Positions 33,177-43,270 of a stretch of DNA of 64,000 nt are shown here, piece after piece; the stretch's first letter is position 1, and each line of letters opens with the position of its first letter. The DNA lies in contig NW_006920869.1 in the NCBI RefSeq assembly GCF_000417875.1, forward strand, positions 410,584 through 474,583. Reading direction: 5' to 3'. Made by a program: the position numbers and the translations under genes. The notes under the pieces were generated by a model. It was not told where the DNA came from and did no database searches. It saw only the letters and a program-made list of their open reading frames with translations. Origin of the DNA: Pseudozyma flocculosa PF-1 (taxonomy: Eukaryota; Basidiomycota; Ustilaginomycetes; Ustilaginales; Ustilaginaceae).

Positions 33177-33516
33177 TGGTGATGGGGGCTGCAAACATGC
33201 CAGGACTGCTTACTTGCTTGACTGCTTTCAGCAACTTGACATCAAGCAAGGAGTGTCAGGATCACAATGATGCCCAACTTGCTTTGTTGTAGCATCTGTA
33301 AGGACATCAGCATGTATAGCTAGCAACACAGGCTGTGGCCCTGCCAGGTGTACACAGTCCTTTCTTGTTCTGCAGTTGCAGCAGGATGTTGAATAGTTGT
33401 ACAAGAGATGTGCAGATGTCATCAAGCCAGCAACAACAAGGCCTTCACTTGGTCCAGCTGATGTAGGGTGCATCATCAAGACACTCAAGGCTGATGAGTT
33501 TCTGCATCAGTCCTTT
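33177..33516. other. CpG-free island, possible transposon relic
   Basis: I count no CG dinucleotide in these 340 bases, while ordinary coding lines nearby often hold five to ten per 60 bases. TG, CA and CAA/TTG words are abundant. Short open frames on the minus strand give no recognisable protein. Methylation-driven C-to-T decay, or an element with alien composition, would produce this. Confidence 0.6.
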
Positions 33517-34000
33517 CGGAGCAACCTTGATCTTCCACCGCCTCGGGCGGACATCAGGCCACTCGAGCCTCGTCCATGTTGCAGCGACTGCAACAGTTTG
33601 ACATCAGTCTGCTCAAACAGTCCGGGCACAAGCAACAGCGCAACAACGAGTCTCTGCAGCAGGAGACGCAGCGGGCGAGCATCATCTGTCCTTAGAGCCT
33701 TGCCAGACGGCAGGGCCTTTGTCAATCCTTCAGTCCACCCAAGCCTTCTTCCTTTTCATGCCCTTGCAGACGTGCGCGAGAGCTGATTGTCGACGCCCCT
33801 CGCACGCTCGTCTTCGGCAGCCCGTCGCCTCTGCAAGATACTCGAACCAAGGCCCGATCGCGGGCGCAGATGTCACACAGGGATGATGGGATCAACGCGC
33901 GATGAAACTTCTGATTGCCGAGGAACATGGGACCTGCGAAGCCGGGAACTAGGAGCTGGGGGCGGTTGAGATCGTATTTACAGGATGAGGGGAGCGCAAC

Positions 34001-35413
34001 CTATGCGCGGGACGAGACAAAGAGACGGAGGCCATCCTGGTGGAGCTCGGCGCGCAGGTCTTCTGCGCGGGCGCCGGCGGGGAGCTGGAAGCACTTCTCT
34101 ACTTGGTGCGGCTCGGTGGCCGGGGACGTCACCTCGCTGTCGGATTCGGTGCCGCCGGCGCTGCTGATCTCGACGTAGTCGTCCTCGTCGTCATTGCGGA
34201 TGATCTCGTCGCCGTTGGCGTCGACGTCGCTGACCCGGGCACGCTTGGGCGAGCGGCTGCGGCCCTTGCGGCTAGATGTGCTGGGGGTAGGGCTGGACGG
34301 GCGCGCTACTGCGATGGGGGAGGCGGCGCCGATCTTGTCGTCCCAGAGACCCGCGACGGTGACGGTGTTGGTCTGCTCGTCGACCGAGATTCTGATGTCG
34401 CTGGCCTGGACCTTGTTGGCGATGGCCGAGTTGCCGGCGGGGAAGGAGTGGGAAAAGACGAGCAGGTCCTTCTTGTCCTCGGGTTGGGCCGCGGCGGCCG
34501 GCGCTGCCTGGTCTGCCTCGGGCTGGGCGGGAGCGGCGTCTGCCGGGGCCTCGCTAGGCGAAGGTCCGACCTCTTCGGGGTCCTGGTCGATGGCCATGGC
34601 GTCGTCCTTCGAGGCGGTGGCCTTGTCGTCGGTGGTCGAAGGGGTCGAGATGACATCGCTGGTGCCGAGGAGGGTGTCCAGGGCGGGCTCCATGTCTTCG
34701 TCCTGGCCGGCCTCGTCGACAGCCTTGGCCTTGCCCTTGCCGGTGGCGGACTGAGAAGCGGACTGAGGGGCGGGCTGCTGAGGGGCGGACTGCTGAGGGG
34801 CGGACTGCTGAGGGGCAGACTGCTTGACGGCCGTCGAGCGGGAAGGGCCAGGAAGCGGAAGAGAGGCTAGCTCGCGGTGGCCGTCGTCGTCAAAGCTGAG
34901 CCCGCCAAAGAGGAGGTCCTCGAGAGCGAGGAAGAGGTGCCTGGACTGGTCCTCTGCGTGCTTGGCGGCGGCGATGCGGCGGCGCTCCTGTTCGATGGCC
35001 TGGGCCTTGCGTCGCTGGTACTCGGCGTACTGCTGCCTGCGTCGGTACTCTTCGCGGGCGGCCTGCTGCTGGCGCTGTCGCTGGAGCTGGAGCTGGTGCA
35101 GCTGGTACTGCCGGTGGGCCTCTTGCTGGCGGCGGAGCAGCTCCTCTCGCTGTTGGAGGTGCAGGAGGTGCTCGAGGTAGGCGCGGGCTTCGCGCTCCTC
35201 CTGTGCACGTCTGCGGGCTGCTTTGGCGCGCTGGATGGCCTCGGCGCGAGCCTGGGCGGCCTCCTGCTGGCGTATTGCATCGAAGAAGGGCGATGCAAAG
35301 AGGGGTGCGGCGTCGAAGCTGCAGGCGGGGTGGGCGTTGGCGCCGCGGCGAGAGGCGCAGCGAGCCATGGGCTGCTCAAAGGCGAAGACGTCGGAGGGGA
35401 GGAAGAACTCCAT
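34001..35413 (-). CDS. Alpha-crystallin/HSP20-like protein with coiled coil and interrupted core
   Basis: Single exon, 470 residues, ATG at 35413. After a short N-terminal region with PFFDAIRQQ comes a long Gln/Arg/Ala-rich coiled coil (about residues 45-155), a segment LFLALEDLLFGGLSFDDDG, then a Pro/Gln repeat (SAPQQ three times) and acidic low-complexity sequence. The C-terminal third resembles an alpha-crystallin domain: SDIRISVDEQTNTVTVAGLW, then about 85 residues of Ser/Arg/Asp-rich insertion, then the end strands VEKCFQLPAGARAEDLRAEL and DGLRLFV. The family's usual C-terminal IXI motif is missing. A chaperone role is inferred. A TATA box and a heat-shock-like element upstream support stress regulation. 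Confidence 0.68.
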   Translation of the reverse strand: MEFFLPSDVFAFEQPMARCASRRGANAHPACSFDAAPLFASPFFDAIRQQEAAQARAEAIQRAKAARRRAQEEREARAYLEHLLHLQQREELLRRQQEAHRQYQLHQLQLQRQRQQQAAREEYRRRQQYAEYQRRKAQAIEQERRRIAAAKHAEDQSRHLFLALEDLLFGGLSFDDDGHRELASLPLPGPSRSTAVKQSAPQQSAPQQSAPQQPAPQSASQSATGKGKAKAVDEAGQDEDMEPALDTLLGTSDVISTPSTTDDKATASKDDAMAIDQDPEEVGPSPSEAPADAAPAQPEADQAAPAAAAQPEDKKDLLVFSHSFPAGNSAIANKVQASDIRISVDEQTNTVTVAGLWDDKIGAASPIAVARPSSPTPSTSSRKGRSRSPKRARVSDVDANGDEIIRNDDEDDYVEISSAGGTESDSEVTSPATEPHQVEKCFQLPAGARAEDLRAELHQDGLRLFVSSRA

Positions 35414-35561
35414 GGCGATTGATGCGGCGAGGAAAGGAGGTGAGGAGTGTGTTCGCTTCAGGGAGGACGGTGGAGTAGACGTGTAGAGGCGTGGCGGTGG
35501 TAGAGCTGCGAGTGGGTTGATTGATGGAGTGGATGGTGATGAGGCTCGAGCCCTAGCCCGT

Positions 35562-35568
35562 CTTTATA
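35562..35568 (-). promoter_or_regulatory. TATA box of the sHSP-like gene
   Basis: Reads TATAAAG on the minus strand, about 150 bases upstream of the ATG at 35413. Confidence 0.55.
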
Positions 35569-35828
35569 GGAGTGTGAGCGCATGGCGTGGGTATGTGTGC
35601 CAGAGAAGGGCCCGCGCAACGGTGGCACGGCGATAAGGTGAGAAGTGGTGGCAGCGGCGGCGGCGGCGGCGGCGGCGAAGGACGTCGAGGGGCGTGGAAG
35701 CAGGCCCCCAGGGTGCAGGGTGCAGCCCAAAGGGTCCAGACAGCGCTGAGCCCGGCGAGCGCCGCCTCGAACCTCGTCGACCCACGGCGACGCTTTGGCC
35801 TGGCAGACGACCACGCGGCCGCGCCACC

Positions 35829-35871
35829 TTCCAGCGCCTTCTGGCAGCTTCGCGGAGTGTCGAGGGATTTC
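35829..35871. promoter_or_regulatory. Candidate step-type heat shock element
   Basis: TTC triplets at 35829, 35839, 35849 and 35869 keep a strict 10-base register (the 35859 unit is missing), with GAA at 35882 and 35893 beyond. This spacing is that of step-type HSF sites described in yeast. It lies about 420-460 bases upstream of the sHSP-like start. Confidence 0.35.
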
Positions 35872-37656
35872 TCACTCGGCCGAAAAAAGCTCGAACCGCA
35901 ACCTGGCTCTGACTAGCCCACAGGGCACCACCACCAGGCCGGCCAAACTTGCTCAGCCAGCCATTTCCACTCTCCCCCGTCGTCCGTCATCTCGCCATCC
36001 TTGATGCCGCAGCCTCAAGCCGACCGATGCTTCGTCGACCACTAGGAGCCTAGGACAGCTCCGGCAGCATCGCATGCTTCCCGCGCGCCTGCGCCCGCGT
36101 GCCATCCAATGCCAGCCCGATGAACCCCCTGGCCTCTGGGCGTCTGGAAGCAGGGGGCATAGATAGACTCGCGGCATCTGGGCCTACCCGGCGCCCCCCT
36201 ACCGCGCCGAGGCAGGCCGAGGGCGTGGCCGCGGTGCCTGATCGACGTCCCGCGTCGACGCCAACCTCCTTGCTTGCTTGATCATCTCGCACACTTCCCG
36301 TCCCAGCTGTCTCTCTTGCTTGCCGTCGACTCGTCCGCTCTCTTGTCCAAAGGGGCCTAACCATTCGCTGATGCGAGAGCCGTGCTTGGCGGCGACCATC
36401 TCGAGTGTCAAGCTCCACCTCGCTCGCACCTCCTGCAGGACTCACTTGGTTGCCTAAGACCTGGCGGGTCATCCACAAGCAACTGCTCCACTGCTGCTGC
36501 TCGGACGTGGGCATATGCTCGGACGCCCGGACGGGCAGGCAATCCGGCACTCCTGTCCTGCTGGACGGGACGAGATGGAGCGGCCCGCGGCCCTGCGGCT
36601 CGGGCATTCTGTTGTCCTTTTCCACTGCAGCATCCTCGGCGCCGGTCCCCCCTCTCGTCAACCCCGCAGCGCTCTCCTTTCGTCACGAGCACAGGCGCTG
36701 CGTCGCCCCAGCGGGAACTTGGTCCGAGTTCACGCAGAGGAGCGGGACAAGGACAATAACATCACCGTACGTACGCTCGCGGTCAAAGGAGAAGCGCGAA
36801 GCCATGACAACTAGGTGAGCAAGCGCGCCGACAGGGCCGAGGCAGGATGTTGGTCTCACTGCTCAGAGCGGACACGCAGGACAGACCCTGGACGACGGCC
36901 AAGCGAGCTGAGACGAGGCAGGCAGGAGGGCAGGGAAGGGCAGGGCAGGACCCTAGCTGGCCGCCCTCGACGGCGAGGTACGATGAGCTGCATCGACCGT
37001 ACGAGCCGCCGGTCCAACGCCCGCGACCAGACCACGGACGACATCGGCTGCGGCGGCGATATGGATGGTGCTCGAGCTGTTCACGACCATCCACGACGGA
37101 GGGCGACCATGGCCGAGCTGCGAGCTGCCTACCGCTCGGGGAGGACTCGGCCGCGCTCTGCTATTTCTGTCGCGGATCAAGTAGGGGGGANNNNNNNNNN
37201 NNNNNNNNNNNNNNNNNNNNNNNNNNNNNNNNNNNNNNNNNNNNNNNNNNNNNNNNNNNNNNNNNNNNNNNNNNNNNNNNNNNNNNNNNNNNNNNNNNNN
37301 NNNNNNNNNNNNNNNNNNNNNNNNNNNNNNNNNNNNNNNNNNNNNNNNNNNNNNNNNNNNNNNNNNNNNNNNNNNNNNNNNNNNNNNNTCCGGAGGTGCC
37401 GCTGCAACCGGGCCCTGGAAGTCCGCGGCCCCGATCCTTTTGTCCAAGCAGGCCAGGAGATTCCCTCGACCGTTGCTGACTCTGGCCTCGAGTACGACAC
37501 ACGCAGACAACCCTCGCCTTGTCCTCGTCCCCCCACCTTTGCCTTGCCCCGTTACATATACCCTGCCGCCGTCTATCGCATTCCCCATCACCCTTCGACC
37601 TCTTCTCTTTCGTTCCAGCCACCCTTTTCAGCCTTTCGAGCCACCTTCAAGTAACG
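35872..37656. other. Intergenic, contains assembly gap
   Basis: About 1.8 kb with no supported gene, including the run of N at 37191-37388. Frames reading through the gap are meaningless. Confidence 0.55.
37191..37388. other. Assembly gap (198 N)
   Basis: All bases are N. The left edge is a GTAGGGGGGA homopolymer-rich sequence, a common cause of coverage failure; true gap length is unknown. Confidence 0.99.
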
Positions 37657-38636
37657 ATGCTCTCCCTCAAAAAGTCGCTTGTCCTCGTCTCGGCCCTGGC
37701 CGCTGCGCCGCTGAGTGTTGCCGGCTCTTCGCTCTCGGAGCACATGCACATGGACCTCGTCGCGCGCCAGCAGCAGGACCCCAACACGCCGCTTTTCCTC
37801 AACTCGCCATTCTGCAACTATTTCCAGTGCTCGATCATCGTCGTCGCAGGAGACCCGGTCGTCGTCAACTGGCTCAATGCGCCGCCCGGCGATGTGCAGG
37901 TCGATCTCAGTGAGTCCTCGAGCGCGCCCGCTGAATGACAGACCTGTTTGATCAGGCTGGCTGACGAGTGCCCACCGACCTCTGCCTCCCTTGCCCCGCA
38001 TCCGCAACCCAGTGACCGACAACTCCAGCAAGCTGGCCTACTCGATCGCGCGGGCTCCTGGTGTCTCGCAGACGTGCGATGCCGGTCAGGGATACGGCGT
38101 CCCCGTTCCTGGAACGACTTGCGGTGGCTTCGTCTTCACCGTCCCCAGCGCATGGGCCAACGGCAACTGTGAGCATCCACGGCGCGCTGACACCGTCGCA
38201 TGGCGCCCGCATGTGCTGACCCCACTCCTCCCTTCGGTACACGGCCCCGTCCACCGCAACCGCAGACTCGATGCGGGCGACCTCGGTGCAGAACCCATCG
38301 ATCGACTCTTACACGGACGTCATCCTGATCCAGAACAAGGGCGAGGTCAAGGACACGCCGTTTGCCGTCATCAGCGGCTCGGTCGAGGGCGGTCCCGCGA
38401 GCACCGCAGCTCCCTCGGCCACGTCGAGCGCCGCTGGTTCGTCTTCCGCTCCCGCCTCGACTGCCGCTCCCACTTCGACTGGCTCTGCTCGCCCCACTTC
38501 GAGTGCCAGCAGGCCGGCGAGCTCCAGCGCCGCACCCTCTGCTACGTCGGCGCCCAGCTCCGGCACGCGCGCCTCGAGCTCCATTGTTCTTGGTTCGGTC
38601 GCCGTGGTGGCCCTCGGCCTCGCCGTGCTCCTCTGA
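37657..38636 (+). CDS. Secreted KRE9/KNH-like, GPI-type Ser/Ala-rich wall protein
   Basis: Three exons: 37657-37909, 38013-38168 and 38266-38636; phases close and give 259 residues. A signal peptide covers about residues 1-23 (KKSLVLVSALAAAPLSVAG), with a possible cleavage after VARQ. The ectodomain has FCNYFQCSIIVVAGDPVVVNW, TCDAGQGYG and GTTCGGFVFTVP, and the end strand SYTDVILIQNKG, which resembles the KRE9/KNH-type fold common in basidiomycete wall proteins. A Ser/Ala/Pro/Thr linker follows, then a terminal hydrophobic tail (SIVLGSVAVVALGLAVLL) suited to GPI attachment. A CATATA element lies about 100 bases upstream. The role in wall glucan assembly is only inferred. Confidence 0.75.
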
Positions 38637-39245
38637 GACGGCCATTCAGACGTCCGTTCCCGCCGCATGCTGTACAAGCTTGCCGGGCTCCCTTATCGCT
38701 GCACACGCGCACGCACACCTAGATCCGACCCCGTCCATAGACACCACGCGCCCGCCGGCCGCCTCGATCCTCTCTCGTTTCCGTCGTCATCATCGAGATA
38801 CCACGATACGCACAACCGCACAGTCGTTTCTTCGCCTTCACTTTGTAAATATCTCCCAGTCATTGCCTTGAAAGAAGCCGATAGGACGGCGAAGGCAGAG
38901 GGCGTGGGCCCGTGTCGCCGAAAACGTCCAGAGAGCCAAGTCTCGGCGTCGTGAGGGGCAGGTGGTGCGAATCGGGAGGCGCCGGGTCGACCGGTCCTGC
39001 CCGATTGACGGTGAGGGGGCGGATCGCTCGCTCGGCGAAAAAGGCGGCGTCTCTCGAGGGGAGGCAAGTCAGCGTTGGGCCCGCGCCCTCTCTCTGTCGG
39101 GCAGGCAGGGCAACCCTCTGCCTCTTCGTCCAGCCTGACCGCATCAGCCACCTACCTAACCACCACCTATCCGACACCAGATCGACCGCCGTCACCACCG
39201 TAGACCTTCTCGACGTCGCTGCACACTACCTTCGACCTGCCCACC
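38637..39245. other. Intergenic, no gene seen
   Basis: About 600 bases between the wall protein and HyuB genes. No HyuA-like coding sequence precedes HyuB. Confidence 0.55.
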
Positions 39246-41360
39246 ATGCCAGCAGCGGACAAGTCGTCCGGCAGCAAGGCCGACGGCCCGGACCCCATCC
39301 TCCTCTCGCTCTTCGCCAACCGCTTCATGTCGGTGGCAGAGTCGATGGGCAAGTCGCTCCAGCAGACGTCGATCTCGACAAACATCAAGGAGCGCCTCGA
39401 CTTTTCCTGCGCGCTCTTCAGCCCGGACGGCTCGCTCGTCGCCAACGCCCCGCACCTCCCCGTCCATCTCGGATCCATGTCGTTTGCCGTCAAGTTCCAG
39501 GTCGAGCACCTCAAGCGGACCGGCCAGGGCTTCAAGCGCGGCGACGTCATCATGGCAAACATGCCTTCGGCCGGCGGCTCGCACCTTCCGGACATCACCT
39601 GCATCACGCCGTGCCACGCCCAGGACTCGGACGACATCATCTTCTTTTGCGCTTCCCGCGGCCACCACGCCGACATTGGCGGCATCACCGCCGGGTCCAT
39701 GCCGCCCACTTCCAAGACTCTGTTCGACGAGGGCGCCCAGATCAAGTCGTTCAAGATCGTCTCCGAGGGCAAGTACGACCGCGACGAGCTGGTGCGCCTC
39801 ATGTGCGAGGAGCCGGCCAAGCACCCGGGCTGCTCGGGCTCGCGCTGCTTCCGCGACGTCGAGAGCGACCTCCAGGCGCAGATCGCGGCCAACCAGAAGG
39901 GCATCAACCTTATTCAGATGCTCGTCGACGAGTGGGGGCTCGATATGGTGCAGCGCTACATGGAGTACATCCGGCACAATGCCGAGCTGAGCGTGCGCAA
40001 CCTGCTCAAGGACGTGGCCAAGAAGCAGGGCTCCAACAAGCTCCACGCCGTCGAGTACATGGACGACGGGACTCCCATCGAGCTCAACATCACCATCGAC
40101 CCGGACCAGGGCTCTGCCGTGTTTGACTTTGAGGGGACCGGCCCAGAGGTGGCGGCCAACTTCAACTGCCCGCGCAGCGTTGCCTCGAGCGCCATCATCT
40201 ACTGCCTCCGCTGCATGGTCTCTGCGGATATTCCGCTGAACCAGGGCTGCCTGACGCCCGTCGACATCAAGATACCCAAGGGCTGCCTCCTGGACCCCTC
40301 GGAGACGGCGGCCGTCGTCGGTGGCAATGTGCTGACCAGCCAACGCATCACCGATGTCGTCTTCCGCGCGTTCCATGCGGCCGCAGCCAGCCAGGGCGAT
40401 ACCAACAAGTGAGTAGCAGATGAGCAGAGCGAGACGGCCCCGCCAGGGAGCGGGCGTGCTGACTGACGTCTCCCGCTGCGGCTCCATCCTGCCGCGCAGC
40501 TTGACATTCGGCCTCGGGGGCAAGGACAAGGACGGCAACCACGTCGAAGGCTTTGGCTACTACGAGACCATCGCGGGAGGGTCAGGGGCGGGGCCCTACT
40601 GGCACGGCACCTCTGGCGTGCACACGCACATGACCAACACGCGGATGACGGACCCCGAGATCATGGAGCGGCGCTATCCGGTGCTACTGCGCGAATTTTC
40701 GCTGCGGGACGAGTCGGGAGGCGAGGGCAAGTTCCGCGGCGGCGACGGCGTCGTGCGCGACATTGAGTTCCTGGCGCCGGGCATCCAGGTCTCGATCCTG
40801 AGCGAGCGCCGAGTGTACAGCCCGTACGGTCTCGAAGGCGGTGAGGACGCCAAGCGCGGCCTCAATCTGTGGATCAAGCAGAAGAGGGAGGCCGATGGTG
40901 ATCTGAGAGACGGCGAGAAGGAGGGAAAGGTGGCGCCGCGTGTCATCAATCTGGGTGGAAAGGTGAGTTCTCGGACGTGGGCCGTGTCACCATCTCGCGG
41001 AGCAAGTCGCTCATTGATCCTTGACCTCCTGCTCTGCCGCCGCATCCGCCCCTTCAGAACACGACGAGGATGGGCCGCAACGACCGGATCATTATCCACA
41101 CGCCCGGCGGAGGTGGCTGGGGAGCCCCGACCGAGTCTGCGGCGTCCTCGTCTGCGGCGACTCAGAAGGGCGACCGGGATCCGGTCAACAGCCGCAACGC
41201 GTCTGCGCGCATGGTGCCGCTGCTCAACGATCCGAGCTCGTCGACGGGCGTGATTGCGCCGCTGAGCGAGAGCGAGGACCGCGAGGTGCGGAGTGCGCTG
41301 CACACCACGCGGCACAAGGGCAGCGTCGCCGAGTGGAACGCGTTGCAGCTGGGCGCCTGA
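39246..41360 (+). CDS. Hydantoinase B/5-oxoprolinase HyuB-type protein, free-standing
   Basis: HyuB-family subunit; together with HyuA it opens 5-oxoproline or hydantoin rings using ATP. Exons 39246-40408, 40500-40962 and 41058-41360 give 642 residues. Diagnostic blocks: [49 protein letters not shown], the metal-site region [40 protein letters not shown] (across splice 1), [34 protein letters not shown], and the C-terminal [10 protein letters not shown]. Typical fungal OXP1 is a fused HyuA-HyuB protein near 1,280 residues; here only the B half is present, complete from its own ATG to a stop. The C-terminal 70 residues after GGGGWG are extra and low-complexity. Confidence 0.92.
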
Positions 41361-41936
41361 GGAGCGGGCCGGAGAGATTCGTTGGAGGTCGAAGGCTTGG
41401 TCGTATGGCATGGTTGTACCAGAGTCGTGAGGGCCGGAGCGAATCTCGGCGTCGTAGGCCGAAGCCTGTTCCCGGTCTAGCCGGTCTTTGGGCTCGTCTG
41501 TGTATGTGTGTCGGTGTGAAAGCAGGAGGTCTGGAGGTCGGTGCGAACGACAGCGGTTGCGAAGAAGCAAGGCCGGGCGGGCCAGCCGTTGATGCTGCTC
41601 TGGCTGTCTGCGTTGGCTAGCTGGGTGCATCGACGTGGGGGGCGCGAGAAGGAAGGCGGGGTGAAGGTGGAGGCGGGGCGGACGCGCGCGGGCATTTGCG
41701 GTGTTGGTCGGTCGGCCTCGTTTAGGCGGCCGGCAGCGTGGGCAAGGAGAGAGGGCTGCCGGGACCCCCCACAGACGACGACGGCGACGACGAGCAGCCC
41801 ACAGACGAGCGCCTATATAGCAGGCTACTGCCCCAATTCCACCTTCTCTCGGCCCGACCACCCACCGCACGAGCCACTGGCCCCTCCCGCAACCGACACA
41901 CGCAACTCAAGCTTCCCTAGCCATACCCACACCACG
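41361..41936. other. Intergenic with TATA box
   Basis: 576 bases between HyuB and DenD-like genes on the same strand; no gene seen. Confidence 0.5.
41814..41820 (+). promoter_or_regulatory. TATA box of the DenD-like gene
   Basis: TATATAG, about 120 bases upstream of the ATG at 41937. Confidence 0.55.
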
Positions 41937-43182
41937 ATGAGCAAGCCCACCACCGTCCTCATCACCGGCGCCGGCGGTTTCCTCGGCTCGCTGCTGGCCG
42001 ACACCATCCTGCGCCTCGAGCCGGACGTCGACTACCGCTTCATCCTGGTCGACGTCGCTGCGCCCAAGCCGCCGCGCGGCACCCGGGCAGCCGTGTGCCT
42101 CAAGGCCGACCTGACCAAGCCCGAGGGCGTCGAGTCCGTCTTTAGCACCGAGTACGCCAAGCCGGACGTCATCTACAGCCTGCACGGCATCATGTCCAAG
42201 GGCAGCGAGGAAAACTGGCAATTCGGCTTCAGCGTCAACTTTGACTCGACGCGCGCCCTCCTCGATGGCGCGCACCGCCACGTCCCCGGCGTCAAGTTTG
42301 TCTTTGCCAGCAGCATCGGCGTCTTTGGCGGCGAGCTGCCCAAGGTCGTCATGCCCAACACGCTGCCGACGCCCGAGGGCGCCTACGGCACCGCCAAGGT
42401 CATGTGCGAGTACCTCGTCACCGAGTACTCGCGCAAGGGCTTTGTCGACGGCCGCGTCGTGCGCCTCCCCACCATCACGGTGCGCCCCGGTCCGCCCGCC
42501 GCTGCCACCACCGCCTTTGTATCGGGCATCATCCGTGAGCCCATACAGGGCCTCGAGGCCGTCTGCCCCATTGGAACCGGCATCGACGACCCGCTCCTCG
42601 ACAAGCTGCGCAGCTTTGTCTCGACGCCGACGACAGTCCTCGAAAAGTGAGTGCCGCACGCCGAGCTCGCGCCCAGTGGTTGCCGGGAACTCCCGTGTGG
42701 CGTCGTCTGACACTCCATCCTCGCCCCCTCGCCCCTCCCCAACAGCTTCGTCCACGCCAAGAATGTCCCCGCCTCGTCCTTCCCGCGGTACAGCCGCGTC
42801 GTCAACCTGCCCGGCTTCTCCGTCTCGGTCAAGCAGCAGATCGAGGCGCTCCGCAAAGTCGCAGGCGACGAGTGGGTACCAGCCCGGCCGCCGTCCAGAT
42901 TAAAGGCTCGCTCCGACTGACGCCTGACCGGTCCTCTCCCTCGTCCTCTCCCTTCGCTCCTGCCCTGTCCTCCTTGGCCTCCTCGTCCCCCCCTCCGACA
43001 GCGCGGTCAAGCTCATCAAGTTTGAGCGCGACGAGGTGTGCGAGCGCCTGGTGGCCACGTTCCCGCAGGAGTTTGACAACTCGTACGCCCTCTCGCTCGG
43101 CTTCAAGGTCGACCAGGGCGGCTTCGAGACCAACGTAAAGGAGTTCCAGAACCACCTCAAGAGCCAGCAGGCGCAAAAGTGA
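41937..43182 (+). CDS. NAD-dependent epimerase/dehydratase, D-erythronate dehydrogenase (DenD)-like
   Basis: Extended short-chain dehydrogenase. Exons are 41937-42646, 42746-42871 and 43002-43182, with 338 residues. NAD-binding GAGGFLGSLLADTI lies near the N-terminus. The catalytic serine lies in FASSIGVFGGELP and the catalytic YxxxK in PEGAYGTAKVMCEYLV. The stretch SRKGFVDGRVVRLPTITVRP and SGIIREPIQGLEAVCPIGTG is characteristic of the DenD branch, which oxidises D-erythronate to 2-oxo-tetronate in bacteria. The fungal substrate is unproven. The C-terminal exon supplies FPQEFDNSYALSLGFKVD. Its 3' end is 88 bases from the PNKP stop on the other strand, so transcripts may overlap. Confidence 0.87.
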
Positions 43183-43270
43183 GGCGATCGCACGAACCTG
43201 TATTGGGTATGACGGCAGCGTCGAGGTGTGGAATAGATATCCCCAGCGACAAAAGGGGCCGGGGTTGCCC

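Larger units (their letters stand above)
32309..34000. other. Gene-poor stretch with a CpG-free island
   Basis: About 1.7 kb between the trehalase and sHSP-like genes, both ending here. No gene can be supported. Composition falls away from the genomic norm between roughly 32550 and 33520, centred on the CpG-free stretch listed separately. Confidence 0.55.

Noticed and set aside
37161..37654. Open frames running through the N gap
   Set aside because: They are open only because N codons cannot be stops.
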